A stretch of 64,000 bases of DNA from Ancylomarina sp963977525 (GTDB lineage Bacteria; Bacteroidota; Bacteroidia; Bacteroidales; Marinifilaceae), in contig CAXBPC010000011.1 in NCBI GenBank assembly GCA_963977525.1, positions 65,517-129,516 of the forward strand, in the 5' to 3' direction. This document shows, piece after piece, positions 10,079 to 18,958 of this stretch. Positions within the stretch are counted from its first letter, which is position 1. Each line of letters opens with the position of its first letter. The position numbers and the translations under genes are program-made. The notes below the pieces were generated by a model. It had not been told where the DNA came from and did not search any database. It saw nothing but the letters and a program-made list of their open reading frames with translations.

Positions 10079-10501
10079 TTAGAATATCAATTCCCCATTT
10101 AGATAAAGTTGGTATTTAATATCAACTGATTTTTGCAGAGTTATTGATACCGAGCAGTATTTTTCAAAACTCAAAGCCGCTGCACGTATTACTTTTTCTG
10201 CAGGAATGTTACCTTTCAGATAGATTTTTAGGTCCATTGCTTTAAAGGGTTTAGCATCTTGTAGAGCTAGTGTCTCGCCTTCGATTTCTACAGAATAAGA
10301 ATCAATGGTTTGGCGTTGTTTCTTAAGAATATGGATGATGTCAATAGCAGAACATCCACCAACGCCCATTAATAACAATTCCATAGGACTTGTCCCTTGA
10401 ACGTTTTCAACACTTGTGTTATCCATTAATACAGGAACGCCACTTGCTCCTGTAGCCTCCATCAAAAAATTATCGTCTATTCTTTCAATATTTACTTTCA
10501 T
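10079..10501 (-). CDS. OsmC family peroxiredoxin-like protein
   Basis: 140 residues, the usual size of this family. The two conserved cysteine motifs are visible: GVGGCSAIDI and FEKYCSVSITL. These reduce organic hydroperoxides in characterised members (OsmC, Ohr); some members are uncharacterised. It is 13 bp downstream of the cysteine hydrolase gene, in one minus-strand operon behind a LysR regulator gene. Confidence 0.85.
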   Translation of the reverse strand: MKVNIERIDDNFLMEATGASGVPVLMDNTSVENVQGTSPMELLLMGVGGCSAIDIIHILKKQRQTIDSYSVEIEGETLALQDAKPFKAMDLKIYLKGNIPAEKVIRAAALSFEKYCSVSITLQKSVDIKYQLYLNGELIF

Positions 10502-10514
10502 ATCTTATTGTATA

Positions 10515-11081
10515 TTAAACTGTTTTAAGCAGTTGTGCTGTATTTATGATTGTTGCGAATTCATCCTTTAAATTGCAAAGTGAAATTTGATGAACCATTT
10601 CAGACGGGTATTTTTCTCCATGTAAACCGATACGATCAAAAGTTGCAGTGGCGTCTTCAATCAGAATTGTTTCAAAGCCGTAGTTGCCAGCCATCCGCGT
10701 GGTTGTAGATATGCAATGGTTTGTTGTTAGACCAACAATGACTAGGTGGGTAATGCCTGCATTATCTAATCTTTCTTTCAAATCAGTACCAATAAAACCG
10801 CTGTTAACATTCTTAATGATAACAGGTTCATCATCTATAGGTTTAACTTGATCGCATATTTCGAAACCAGCTTGAGATTGATGTAGTAAAGAATTTGGGT
10901 CTTGTGAACCATGAATAATATGGTAGATCGGCAGATTTAAACTTCGCCATTCTTTAAGAATTTGTGCCGCTTTTTCTTCTGCATCCTTATTATTTCTATT
11001 TCCACCCCAATAGGCTTCATCTTCGAAGCCTTTCTGGAGATCGATTAATAAAAGGGCTGGTTTGTTTTCTCTTAACTTCAT
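10515..11081 (-). CDS. Isochorismatase-family cysteine hydrolase
   Basis: 188 residues. The early Asp of the triad is in ALLLIDLQKGFED, and the middle carries KNVNSGFIGTDL. The expected Cys region is TTNHCISTTTRMAGNYGF. Family members hydrolyse amides or vinyl ethers such as nicotinamide, isochorismate or ureido acids; the substrate here cannot be told. It sits between lysR and osmC with short gaps, which suggests one transcript. Confidence 0.85.
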   Translation of the reverse strand: MKLRENKPALLLIDLQKGFEDEAYWGGNRNNKDAEEKAAQILKEWRSLNLPIYHIIHGSQDPNSLLHQSQAGFEICDQVKPIDDEPVIIKNVNSGFIGTDLKERLDNAGITHLVIVGLTTNHCISTTTRMAGNYGFETILIEDATATFDRIGLHGEKYPSEMVHQISLCNLKDEFATIINTAQLLKTV

Positions 11082-11109
11082 GTGGTCGGTTTAAGGGTTG
11101 AAACTTCAA

Positions 11110-12003
11110 CTAATTCTTCTCAGGAACAAGTGTATTGATCAGATTATCAAGTACTGGGTTTGTATTCATATTATTCCAAACCATTCGTAGGGTTGTTCGT
11201 TGAGGAATATTATTCAATTCGATAAATTTGATATCCATATCGTATCCCAATTTAAGTGATGTAGGAACAATAGCTACACCAAATTCTTTCTCTACTAAGC
11301 GAAATATTGAACTCGCATTAACCGTTTGGTGTGATATGATAGGTGAGAAATTACTATGATCGAAAATTTGCATAACCTTCTCATGATATGATTCACTATA
11401 TGAAGATTCGAAAAGAATGAATGCTTCATCTTTAAATTGTGATAGATCTTCAAAATTACTCTCATTCAAAGGATGACCTTTGGGTAGAACAAGAGAGAAG
11501 GTGTCTTCAAAAATAGGATGTAAATTGATTCCACGAGGTACACGTTCCATTCTAACAAATCCGACATCGATTTCCCTATTAAGTAGAGCTTGAATTTGTT
11601 TCTCATTGTCCATTTCGTTTAAGCTAAAAAGAACATGAGGGTGTTTGTTTTTATATTTTAAAAGCAGATCTGGAATTACTATCTGCATTGCAGATCCTAC
11701 ATAGCCAAGCTTTAAATTACCATCTAAGCCATCATTTACAAGCTTAGCGTGTTCGAGAATATCATCTAATTGTTTAAATGTATTTTTAAGTTCTTTCTGG
11801 AGATATAAGCCTGCTTTAGTTAATTCTACTTTCCTGTTGTGACGTTCGAAAAGACTAAAACCTAAATCTTCTTCCATCTGTTTAATCTGACGACTTAGGC
11901 CTGGTTGCGAAATATATAAACGTTCTGCGGCTTTTCTAAAATGTAGATCTTTGGCCAGGGCAAGGAAGTATTTATAATGTCTTAACTCTATTTGATTACT
12001 CAT
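11110..12003 (-). CDS. LysR family transcriptional regulator
   Basis: 297 residues. The N-terminal winged helix is clear (FRKAAERLYISQPGLSRQIKQMEEDLG), followed by the usual two-lobed effector domain from about residue 90. It is divergent from hutU across a 148-bp gap and upstream of the hydrolase and osmC genes on its own strand. It may control either side. Paired repeats lie just before its start. Confidence 0.88.
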   Translation of the reverse strand: MSNQIELRHYKYFLALAKDLHFRKAAERLYISQPGLSRQIKQMEEDLGFSLFERHNRKVELTKAGLYLQKELKNTFKQLDDILEHAKLVNDGLDGNLKLGYVGSAMQIVIPDLLLKYKNKHPHVLFSLNEMDNEKQIQALLNREIDVGFVRMERVPRGINLHPIFEDTFSLVLPKGHPLNESNFEDLSQFKDEAFILFESSYSESYHEKVMQIFDHSNFSPIISHQTVNASSIFRLVEKEFGVAIVPTSLKLGYDMDIKFIELNNIPQRTTLRMVWNNMNTNPVLDNLINTLVPEKN

Positions 12004-12019
12004 AGTTATTAAATCTTGA

Positions 12020-12050
12020 CAAAACTAGTCTTGTTAGGTATCAAAACTAG
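12020..12050. promoter_or_regulatory. Direct repeats in the lysR-hutU intergenic region
   Basis: CAAAACTAG occurs twice with starts 22 bp apart, that is two helical turns, 17 bp before the lysR start. A LysR-type binding region is a plausible but unproven reading. Confidence 0.3.
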
Positions 12051-12151
12051 CGATATCTTTGCTAAAAATAAAATTATTTAAGAGTAGCCTTTAAAAGTTA
12101 ATCACTTTTTAGGGAAAAGATATATAGTTTGAATCATTAAGTCAAAAAGGT

Positions 12152-14149
12152 ATGACATTTCAAGAACAAATTTTACAAGGAATTCCATCTGAGTTACCTG
12201 CAAAAAAGGTTTATCCTAAGGATGCCAATAGAGCTCCAAAAAGAAAAGATATTCTATCAGTTGAGGAGAAGCAATTAGCAATTCGCAATGCGCTTCGTTA
12301 TTTCCCAAAGCCGTGGCATAAGGAGTTAGCAACTGAATTTGCTCAGGAATTATTAGATTTTGGTCGTATTTATATGTACCGTTTTAAGCCTGAATATAAA
12401 ATTTACGCTCGTCCAATTCAAGAGTATCCGGCTAAATCTCAACAAGCGGCAGGTATCATGATGATGATGCAGAATAACCTTGATCCAGCTGTAGCTCAAC
12501 ACCCTGAAGAGTTGATTACTTACGGTGGTAACGGTGCTGTATTCCAAAACTGGGCGCAATACTTGATTACTATGGCGTATTTAGCGACAATGACTAATGA
12601 GCAAACATTGCATATGTACTCAGGTCACCCAATGGGTCTTTTCCCATCTTCTACAGGTGCTCCAAGAGTAATTGTTACTAATGGTTTAGTTGTACCTAAC
12701 TACTCGTCGCCTGATCATTGGGAGAAATTTAATGCATTAGGTGTTTCTCAGTATGGTCAAATGACTGCAGGTTCTTTCATGTACATTGGCCCACAAGGTA
12801 TCGTTCATGGAACAACTATTACTGTGATGAATGCATTCCGTAAAATCTTGAAAAAAGGAGAGACACCTGCTGGAAAGATTTTCTTAACTGCTGGTTTAGG
12901 TGGTATGAGTGGTGCTCAGCCAAAAGCTGGTAATATTGCAGGATGTATAACTATTGCAGCAGAGGTGAATGCTAAGGCCGCTACTAAGCGTCATGAGCAA
13001 GGTTGGGTTGACGTATTGGTTGATAATATGAATGATCTAATTGCTCGTGTAAAAAAAGCCCAAGAAACTAAAGAAGTTGTTTCGATTGCCTTTATTGGTA
13101 ATATCGTTGATGTTTGGGAGCGTTTCGATCAAGAGAATATCTTTATCCACATTGGTTCTGACCAGACTTCGCTACATATTCCATGGACAGGCGGTTACTA
13201 TCCAGCTGATACATCTTACGAAGAGTCGAATCGTTTGATCCGTGAAGAGCCAGAAGAATTCAAAGAGAAAGTACAAGCAACATTGCGTCGTCATGGAGCT
13301 TCGGTGAATAATCACACAGCTAAAGGAACTTACTTCTTCGATTACGGAAATGCATTCCTATTGGAAGCTTCTCGTGCTGGTGCTGATATTATGGCCGAGA
13401 ATGGTATCGATTTCAGATACAAATCATACGTTCAAGATATTTTAGGACCTATGTGTTTCGATTATGGTTTCGGACCATTCCGTTGGGTATGTGCATCGGG
13501 TAAACCAGAAGATTTGGATATGACTGATGAGATTGCAATGCAAGTTCTTACGGAGATTAAAGAGAATTCTCCAGAAGAGATTCAATTGCAAATGCAAGAT
13601 AACATCACTTGGATTAAAGAAGCAAAACAAAATAAGATGGTAGTTGGTTCTCAGGCTCGTATTTTATATGCTGATGCTGAAGGACGTTCTAAGATTGCCG
13701 AAGCTTTCAATAACGCGATTGCTGCGGGTAAGATTGGACCCGTTGTACTTGGTCGTGACCATCACGATGTGAGTGGAACAGATTCACCTTATAGAGAAAC
13801 ATCAAATATTTACGATGGATCTAAGTTTACTGCTGATATGTCTATTCACAATGTAATTGGTGATAGTTTTAGAGGTGCGACTTGGGTTTCTATCCACAAT
13901 GGTGGTGGTGTAGGATGGGGTGAAGTAATGAACGGCGGTTTCGGTATGTTCTTAGACGGAACTCCAGAAGCTGATACTCGTTTAAAAAGTATGCTGTTCT
14001 ACGATGTAAACAATGGTATTGCACGTCGCTCATGGGCTAGAAATGGTGAAGCCATGTTTGCAATCAAACGTGAAATGGAACGTCGACCAGACTTAAAGGT
14101 TACGTTACCTAACCTTGTTGAAGATAATTTGTTGACTGATCTTTTTTAA
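12152..14149 (+). CDS. hutU: Urocanate hydratase
   Basis: 665 residues, the long form common in Bacteroidota. It catalyses the second step of histidine degradation (urocanate to imidazolone propionate) with tightly bound NAD. Visible hallmarks are the glycine-rich TAGLGGMSGAQPKAG, GVGWGEVMNGGFGMFLDG near the C-terminus, and MYSGHPMGLFPS near the N-terminus. No other hut gene is adjacent. A strong terminator follows. Histidine degradation and the complete his biosynthetic operon are both present in this window. Confidence 0.95.
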   Translation: MTFQEQILQGIPSELPAKKVYPKDANRAPKRKDILSVEEKQLAIRNALRYFPKPWHKELATEFAQELLDFGRIYMYRFKPEYKIYARPIQEYPAKSQQAAGIMMMMQNNLDPAVAQHPEELITYGGNGAVFQNWAQYLITMAYLATMTNEQTLHMYSGHPMGLFPSSTGAPRVIVTNGLVVPNYSSPDHWEKFNALGVSQYGQMTAGSFMYIGPQGIVHGTTITVMNAFRKILKKGETPAGKIFLTAGLGGMSGAQPKAGNIAGCITIAAEVNAKAATKRHEQGWVDVLVDNMNDLIARVKKAQETKEVVSIAFIGNIVDVWERFDQENIFIHIGSDQTSLHIPWTGGYYPADTSYEESNRLIREEPEEFKEKVQATLRRHGASVNNHTAKGTYFFDYGNAFLLEASRAGADIMAENGIDFRYKSYVQDILGPMCFDYGFGPFRWVCASGKPEDLDMTDEIAMQVLTEIKENSPEEIQLQMQDNITWIKEAKQNKMVVGSQARILYADAEGRSKIAEAFNNAIAAGKIGPVVLGRDHHDVSGTDSPYRETSNIYDGSKFTADMSIHNVIGDSFRGATWVSIHNGGGVGWGEVMNGGFGMFLDGTPEADTRLKSMLFYDVNNGIARRSWARNGEAMFAIKREMERRPDLKVTLPNLVEDNLLTDLF

Positions 14150-14156
14150 AGGTTAG

Positions 14157-14210
14157 TTTTTGTGTAAAAGAGGGAAATGGGTTCAGGTACGTTCTGAACC
14201 CATTTTTTAT
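14157..14210. repeat. Terminator-containing direct repeat, copy 1
   Basis: A 54-bp stretch including the hutU terminator is repeated at 15451-15504 with about three mismatches. The aminotransferase gene lies between the copies. Confidence 0.8.
14175..14205 (+). terminator. hutU terminator
   Basis: AAATGGGTTCAG / CTGAACCCATTTTTT hairpin with a T tract. Confidence 0.85.
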
Positions 14211-14236
14211 TTTTATCTGTTCTAGTGAATACTTTT

Positions 14237-15352
14237 TTAGTTGTAGAATTTGTTCAAGTATTCACCTAATATTTTCAGAATTTCAGGAAAGTATTCGCGA
14301 CCAAATCCAATTCGTATGTATTTGCCATCGTATTCAAACATTTCTGCAGGAACTGTCATGATCCCAGTTTCTTTTACCAGATGATCGCTGAATTCAATTG
14401 CAGAACAATTAATATTTAATTTTATAAATGATGTTGTTCCCGCTTTTGGAGGAATAAAACTCTCTATCACTTTCTGATTTTTTGCAAATTCCGAAAATAA
14501 GGCAATGTTTCGTTTTACCTTCTTTAAATTTGGAAGTAGAAAACGATCCATATTGTTTAATGCCATAATTGTTAATATCTCACTGGGCGCACTATTACAA
14601 ATGCTCAAGTAATCCTTATAGGAAACAACACTTTTTAAAAATTCTTTATCCTGGCTTACCAACCATCCAGTTCGCAATCCTGCTAAACCAAATGTTTTAG
14701 ACATACCCCAAAGGCTTATTCCTTTTTCATATAAATCGCATAGAGGAGGTAATTCAGGCATATCACTTACCACTAATTTGTGATACATTTCATCCGAAAA
14801 AATGTAAATGTTGTTTTTTCTGGCAATCCTAACAATTTCATTCAGATGTTCGAGTGTTAAATAACTTCCAGTAGGGTTATGAGGGAAATTTAGTATAATA
14901 AGTTTAGTATTCGGTTTTATTAGTTTTTCCAATTCATTGGTGTCAAATGTCCAATTATCTGGTTTTGGGTTCCAGTTAGAAAGCTCACAGCCAATCGACT
15001 TTACAACCTCATATAATGATTGATAACAAGGAGCTACAGAAACTACATGATCTGAAGAATTCAGAAGAACATTCATGCTAATGAAGTTTAGCTCTCCTGG
15101 GCTTGCAACAACTATATTATCAATTGTTTGGTTTTTGTAATTTTTGCTAATTGCTTCTCTTAAAAGTGGATTTCCTTCACTTTCAGTATAGCCCAATTTC
15201 ATGTTTTCCCACAAAGCAAGTTCTTCCTTCGAGGCACCTTCAAGCACATGTTTCATTTCGTATCCGTCACAGTCAGAGCTGGATAATAAATACTTTGCAG
15301 TAAATTCATGTTTGGCAAAATACCTTTCAAGTATAAAATGATTAATTTTCAT
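14237..15352 (-). CDS. Class I/II PLP-dependent aminotransferase
   Basis: The start is placed at the ATG of MKINHFILERYF; a TTG nine codons upstream is less likely. About 371 residues. Fold type I features: SPGELNFISMNVLL, NFPHNPTGSYL, SDEMYHKLV and the PLP lysine in SLWGMSKTFGLAGLRTGWLV, then the carboxylate-binding Arg near the end (YIRIGFGREYF). The substrate is not predictable. The gene is opposite to its neighbours and bracketed by a duplicated terminator. Confidence 0.82.
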   Translation of the reverse strand: MKINHFILERYFAKHEFTAKYLLSSSDCDGYEMKHVLEGASKEELALWENMKLGYTESEGNPLLREAISKNYKNQTIDNIVVASPGELNFISMNVLLNSSDHVVSVAPCYQSLYEVVKSIGCELSNWNPKPDNWTFDTNELEKLIKPNTKLIILNFPHNPTGSYLTLEHLNEIVRIARKNNIYIFSDEMYHKLVVSDMPELPPLCDLYEKGISLWGMSKTFGLAGLRTGWLVSQDKEFLKSVVSYKDYLSICNSAPSEILTIMALNNMDRFLLPNLKKVKRNIALFSEFAKNQKVIESFIPPKAGTTSFIKLNINCSAIEFSDHLVKETGIMTVPAEMFEYDGKYIRIGFGREYFPEILKILGEYLNKFYN

Positions 15353-15450
15353 AGAGCTAGTTTTATTTTGAATTGGCAATATATATAATAACTAGGATTG
15401 GATGACTATGTTTGATGTGTTCTGTAGATATATAAATAGCGATTTTATCA

Positions 15451-15504
15451 TTTTTGTGTAGAAGAGAGAAATGGGTTCAGGTACGTTCTGGACCCATTTT
15501 TTAT
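15451..15504. repeat. Terminator-containing direct repeat, copy 2
   Basis: Second copy of the 14157-14210 repeat. It holds the hairpin at 15469-15499 but follows no plus-strand gene, so it looks like a duplication scar. Confidence 0.75.
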
Positions 15505-15538
15505 GCCCAAGCTCAGAGCTAGATATAAGATTGAATTG

Positions 15539-15566
15539 AATCCTGTCCAAAATATTGGATAGGATT
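15539..15566. terminator. Orphan terminator-like hairpin
   Basis: AATCCTGTCCA / TGGATAGGATT followed by seven T on the plus strand. No intact plus-strand gene ends here. Confidence 0.5.
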
Positions 15567-15718
15567 TTTTTATTGAGGATGGATCTAAATAGTTGAGTGT
15601 GGCGTTCTTAAAGTAGTCAGATTGAGTTATTTATTATTGAAATAGCCGTAAATTTATAGTTGTATAGATTGAGATGAAACGATGAAATAAAAATGATACT
15701 CAGCCAATATTTAAAACA

Positions 15719-16234
15719 ATGTTTATGAAAAGACAAAATGTAATTAAATGGCTGACTTTGGCATTGATGATATGCCTAATGTGTGGCGTGAGTTCTTGTA
15801 GAAGTGATGGAGACGATGATGATCCTTTATTGCCTTATATAGGAACATGGGAGAGAACTGAGAGTTCAGAGGAGGGGAGCATAAATCAAGAGCTTGTTAT
15901 TACGGAAACGACTTTTACTGTAACAATGAGTATGACTGTTGATGAGGAATGGGTTGATCTGATGTTTATAAAAGGCACTTATTCTGTGAGTAACAACATT
16001 TTTATGCTCACGATTACCCAGTTTGGAATCATAATGGAAGAAGGTGGAGGAATGGTTTATTTTACACCTGACGATCTTGAATGGGATGAGCTTTTGGAAG
16101 ATGAACTTGAAATAGAGGATAGTTTTGAAGCTAAGTTTGTAGTTACTGGCAACCAGCTCAATCTTATTATCGATGAGAATGGCGATGGTTTGTTTGATCC
16201 AATTATGGAGGGTGAAACTTTTACAAAGAAGTAG
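15719..16234 (+). CDS. Lipocalin-like lipoprotein
   Basis: 171 residues, starting at MFMKRQ (or at the second Met two codons later). A signal peptide ends in a lipobox (GVSSC), followed by an acidic linker (RSDGDDDD). The rest (PYIGTWERTE... TTFTVTMSM... GTYSV) resembles the lipocalin-like repeats common in secreted Bacteroidota lipoproteins. No ligand or function can be assigned. Confidence 0.65.
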   Translation: MFMKRQNVIKWLTLALMICLMCGVSSCRSDGDDDDPLLPYIGTWERTESSEEGSINQELVITETTFTVTMSMTVDEEWVDLMFIKGTYSVSNNIFMLTITQFGIIMEEGGGMVYFTPDDLEWDELLEDELEIEDSFEAKFVVTGNQLNLIIDENGDGLFDPIMEGETFTKK

Positions 16235-16284
16235 ACACAACAAATAAGGTGCAGGTCATTATTAGGAAATGTAGCCAAAGAAAA

Positions 16285-16313
16285 AAAGGACTCAGGATGG
16301 ATTTGAGTCCTTT
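16285..16313. terminator. Bidirectional hairpin terminator
   Basis: AAAGGACTCA / TGAGTCCTTT between the convergent lipoprotein and DMT genes. Confidence 0.75.
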
Positions 16314-16320
16314 ACTTATT

Positions 16321-16764
16321 TTAGAATTTCTGAATCAGTACGATACCTGCAAAAATCAAAAGGACACCCATAATTCGTCCCCAGTTGACAGGCTGCACAG
16401 TCACACCAAAGAATCCAAAGTGATCTAAAGCCAAAGAGAAAACCATCTGTCCTGCTATTATCAGGCCAAAACTAAGAGCAGCTCCCAATCGAGGAACCAG
16501 AAAAATGATGGATGTCACATAAATAGACCCCATTAAACCACCTACCCATGCGTATGCAGGAGCTTCTTTAATGGCCAGCAATATATTATTGGGAGTACGT
16601 GTTCCTATGATCACTATTAGTAAAATAAAGCCACCCACAATAAAGTTAACTAGTGCCGCCATAATTGGAGCCTTTAGGAAAGTCCCCAATTTTGCGTTAA
16701 TACTTGCTTGAATAGGTAATAAACAGCCAACAGTAATGGCCAATAACATTAGAAAGTATCTCAT
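16321..16764 (-). CDS. YdcZ-type small DMT transporter (DUF606)
   Basis: 147 residues with five hydrophobic segments, the usual size for the half-length DMT family. The pattern PIQASINAKLG near the N-terminus and GAALSFGLIIAGQMVFSLALDHFG later is characteristic. Inner-membrane protein; substrate unknown. It is on the same strand as the upstream adenosine deaminase gene but separated from it by a terminator. Confidence 0.8.
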   Translation of the reverse strand: MRYFLMLLAITVGCLLPIQASINAKLGTFLKAPIMAALVNFIVGGFILLIVIIGTRTPNNILLAIKEAPAYAWVGGLMGSIYVTSIIFLVPRLGAALSFGLIIAGQMVFSLALDHFGFFGVTVQPVNWGRIMGVLLIFAGIVLIQKF

Positions 16765-16812
16765 AGCTTATTTAAATTTGGCTACAAAAGTATAAGAATA
16801 TTGTCTGGTTGA

Positions 16813-16839
16813 ACAAAAAAATCCGATCAATTGATCGGA
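16813..16839 (-). terminator. Terminator of the adenosine deaminase gene
   Basis: Perfect 18-nt palindrome TCCGATCAATTGATCGGA followed on the minus strand by a run of T. Confidence 0.7.
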
Positions 16840-16883
16840 CTTATATGATAGACTTTGTGCTTTGTAATCTTACAGAGCCATTA

Positions 16884-17939
16884 CTAAATATAATCTTTAT
16901 GAATTTCTAAGCCTTTTTCTCTGAGTTCCTGACTGACTCTTTTTAAAAGCTTTACCTTTTGATTTAAAGGAAGGAACGCTGACTTAAAACCATTTGTAAT
17001 CAGATACTTGATGTCTTTAGGACTAAAATTAAACTCTTTGATTGCCAAGAGGTATTCGTCTGTCAGAGTGGTTTTTGATATTAATCTGTTGTCGGTATTG
17101 ATAGTTACTCTTAAACCCATATCAAAATAGAACCTAATAGGGTGTCGGGAATAGGATTCAACAGCCTTAGTTTGAAGGTTTGAGGTAATACACATTTCAA
17201 GTGGAATACGATGATCGTTGACATAGTTAAGCAAATCTCCATCTTCCTTTAGTCTAGTACCATGTCCAATTCTATTAGCCCTAACGTGATGCAAAGCTTG
17301 ATGAATAGATTCTGGTCCATAAGCTTCACCAGCATGCACTGTCGTGTTAATGTTGTTATTAATTATTAGATAAAAGGCTTCTTTATGATCTTTGGCAGGG
17401 AAATTTCGTTCTGCTCCAGCCAGGTCGAATCCTACAACACCATAATTTTTATAGGCAACGCAGAGTTCTGCTAGTATATTGCTTGTTTCAGGACTTAAAT
17501 GACGCAGACCACAAATAATAATACCAATAGTGATATCGAAATCTTTTTCAGCTCTGCTTTTACCATCCAATACAGCATCAACAACCTTGCTTAAAGATAA
17601 GCCATCATTTATATGGAGAATTGGAGAAAAACGAATTTCTAAATACCTAATATTTTCTTCAACGCAATCTTCAGCTAATTCGTATGTGGCACGTTCTAAG
17701 GCTGATTTGGTTTGGAGAACAGAACAGGTAATATCAAATGGTCGTAAATAATCTGTTAAGCTCTTACAATTCTGACCAACTTCTAATATTTGTCTTAATT
17801 TTTCAGGATTTTCTTCGGGTAACTCAACCTTATTTTCCTTGGCAAGATCAATAATGGTTTCAACTCGCATTGATCCATCTAAATGGCAATGAAGTTCAGC
17901 TTTGGGTAAGCTTTTTATAAATTCTCGTGTCAGTTCCAC
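16884..17939 (-). CDS. add: Adenosine deaminase
   Basis: 351 residues, starting at GTG (VELTREFIKSLPKAELHCHLDG). Metal ligands and active-site motifs are all present: HCHLDGS, TVHAGEAYG, RIGHGTRL and INTDNRL. It deaminates adenosine and deoxyadenosine to inosine in purine salvage. The start is supported by the conserved distance to the HCH motif. Monocistronic. Confidence 0.9.
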   Translation of the reverse strand: MELTREFIKSLPKAELHCHLDGSMRVETIIDLAKENKVELPEENPEKLRQILEVGQNCKSLTDYLRPFDITCSVLQTKSALERATYELAEDCVEENIRYLEIRFSPILHINDGLSLSKVVDAVLDGKSRAEKDFDITIGIIICGLRHLSPETSNILAELCVAYKNYGVVGFDLAGAERNFPAKDHKEAFYLIINNNINTTVHAGEAYGPESIHQALHHVRANRIGHGTRLKEDGDLLNYVNDHRIPLEMCITSNLQTKAVESYSRHPIRFYFDMGLRVTINTDNRLISKTTLTDEYLLAIKEFNFSPKDIKYLITNGFKSAFLPLNQKVKLLKRVSQELREKGLEIHKDYI

Positions 17940-18169
17940 TCTATATATATTTCGTTAAGAGATAATCGTAGTTCTTCTAAAATAAAATGGTTGTGGATTG
18001 GCTCAAAAGCTTATATCTATAGCAAAGATATCACTAAATTTTAAAATTCTAGAGTCATTCTAAATCAGATGGGATTTTTGCATTTCTTTTTTTGCAGAAT
18101 CTTGTATAATTAAATAAAAGAGAGCAAATTGCAAGTACTAATCTTTACCTAAATAAAAATGTACCTAGT

Positions 18170-18745
18170 ATGAAAACTTACCCTATTGTTTTATTCTTTG
18201 CTTGCTGTCTAATTTCCTGCTCAAAAGCAGATTACCCACTTATAGAAATTAAAACATCTCTAGGCTCAATAGAAATAGAGATTTATGAGGATAAAGCACC
18301 TATAACTGCGAAGCATTTTTTAGCAAATGTTGACAGTTTGATCTTTGAAAAAGCCTGCTTCTATAGAGTTGTTCATATGGATAATCAAGAAGGACGGGAT
18401 ATTAAGATTGAAGTTATACAAGGAGGTTTATTTCACGATTCAATTGTTGATAAGATGCCTTGCATTGAACACGAAAGAACCGATAAAACAGGCATTCTAC
18501 ATTTAGACGGCGTTATTTCAATGGCTAGGAATAAACCGGGAACGGCTTGTACCGAATTTTTCATTTGTGTAGGCGATCAGCCCCATTTAGACGCTGGTGG
18601 ACTTCGTAATTCCGATAATGAAGGCTTTGCTGCTTTTGGAAAAGTGACAAAGGGAATGGATGTTGTTAGAAAGATTCAAAAGCAAAGTGAGAAAGGTCAA
18701 ATGCTGATTAATCGTATCCCTATAAGTGTTATGAATAGAAAATAG
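18170..18745 (+). CDS. Cyclophilin-type peptidyl-prolyl isomerase lipoprotein
   Basis: 191 residues. The lipobox (CCLISC) makes it an envelope lipoprotein. The cyclophilin domain shows KTSLGSIEIEIYEDKAPITAKHFLANV, VIQGG, SMARNKPGTACTEFFICVGDQPHLD and FAAFGKVTKGMDVV. It catalyses proline isomerisation during periplasmic folding. It stands alone; the downstream gap has no clear terminator. Confidence 0.9.
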   Translation: MKTYPIVLFFACCLISCSKADYPLIEIKTSLGSIEIEIYEDKAPITAKHFLANVDSLIFEKACFYRVVHMDNQEGRDIKIEVIQGGLFHDSIVDKMPCIEHERTDKTGILHLDGVISMARNKPGTACTEFFICVGDQPHLDAGGLRNSDNEGFAAFGKVTKGMDVVRKIQKQSEKGQMLINRIPISVMNRK

Positions 18746-18856
18746 CTATTCCGACTATTAGCTGCAGTATTAAATAGGGTGGGAGAGAATTAACGGTTTT
18801 GTTAGGTCCTTGCAGATTAATAAAAACCCTTATTCACATACCACTTTGATAGTTCT

Positions 18857-18958
18857 TTAAAAATTATTTGAAATAAACAATAAAATACTAATTAAACACA
18901 TCAGATATAATGCGATACCTGCTATTGTCTCCTTATTAATTTTAAAATTTTTAGACAT
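18857..18958 (-). CDS. 33-residue membrane peptide overlapping the end of rdhC
   Basis: The start ATG lies inside the last codons of the upstream rdhC-like gene (8-bp overlap), an arrangement typical of translational coupling. The product has a polar N-terminus (MSKNFKINKETIAGIA) and one hydrophobic helix (LYLMCLISILLFI). No family is recognised. It would be the last gene of the reductive dehalogenase cluster. It could be chance, given the AT-rich sequence. Confidence 0.4.
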   Translation of the reverse strand: MSKNFKINKETIAGIALYLMCLISILLFISNNF

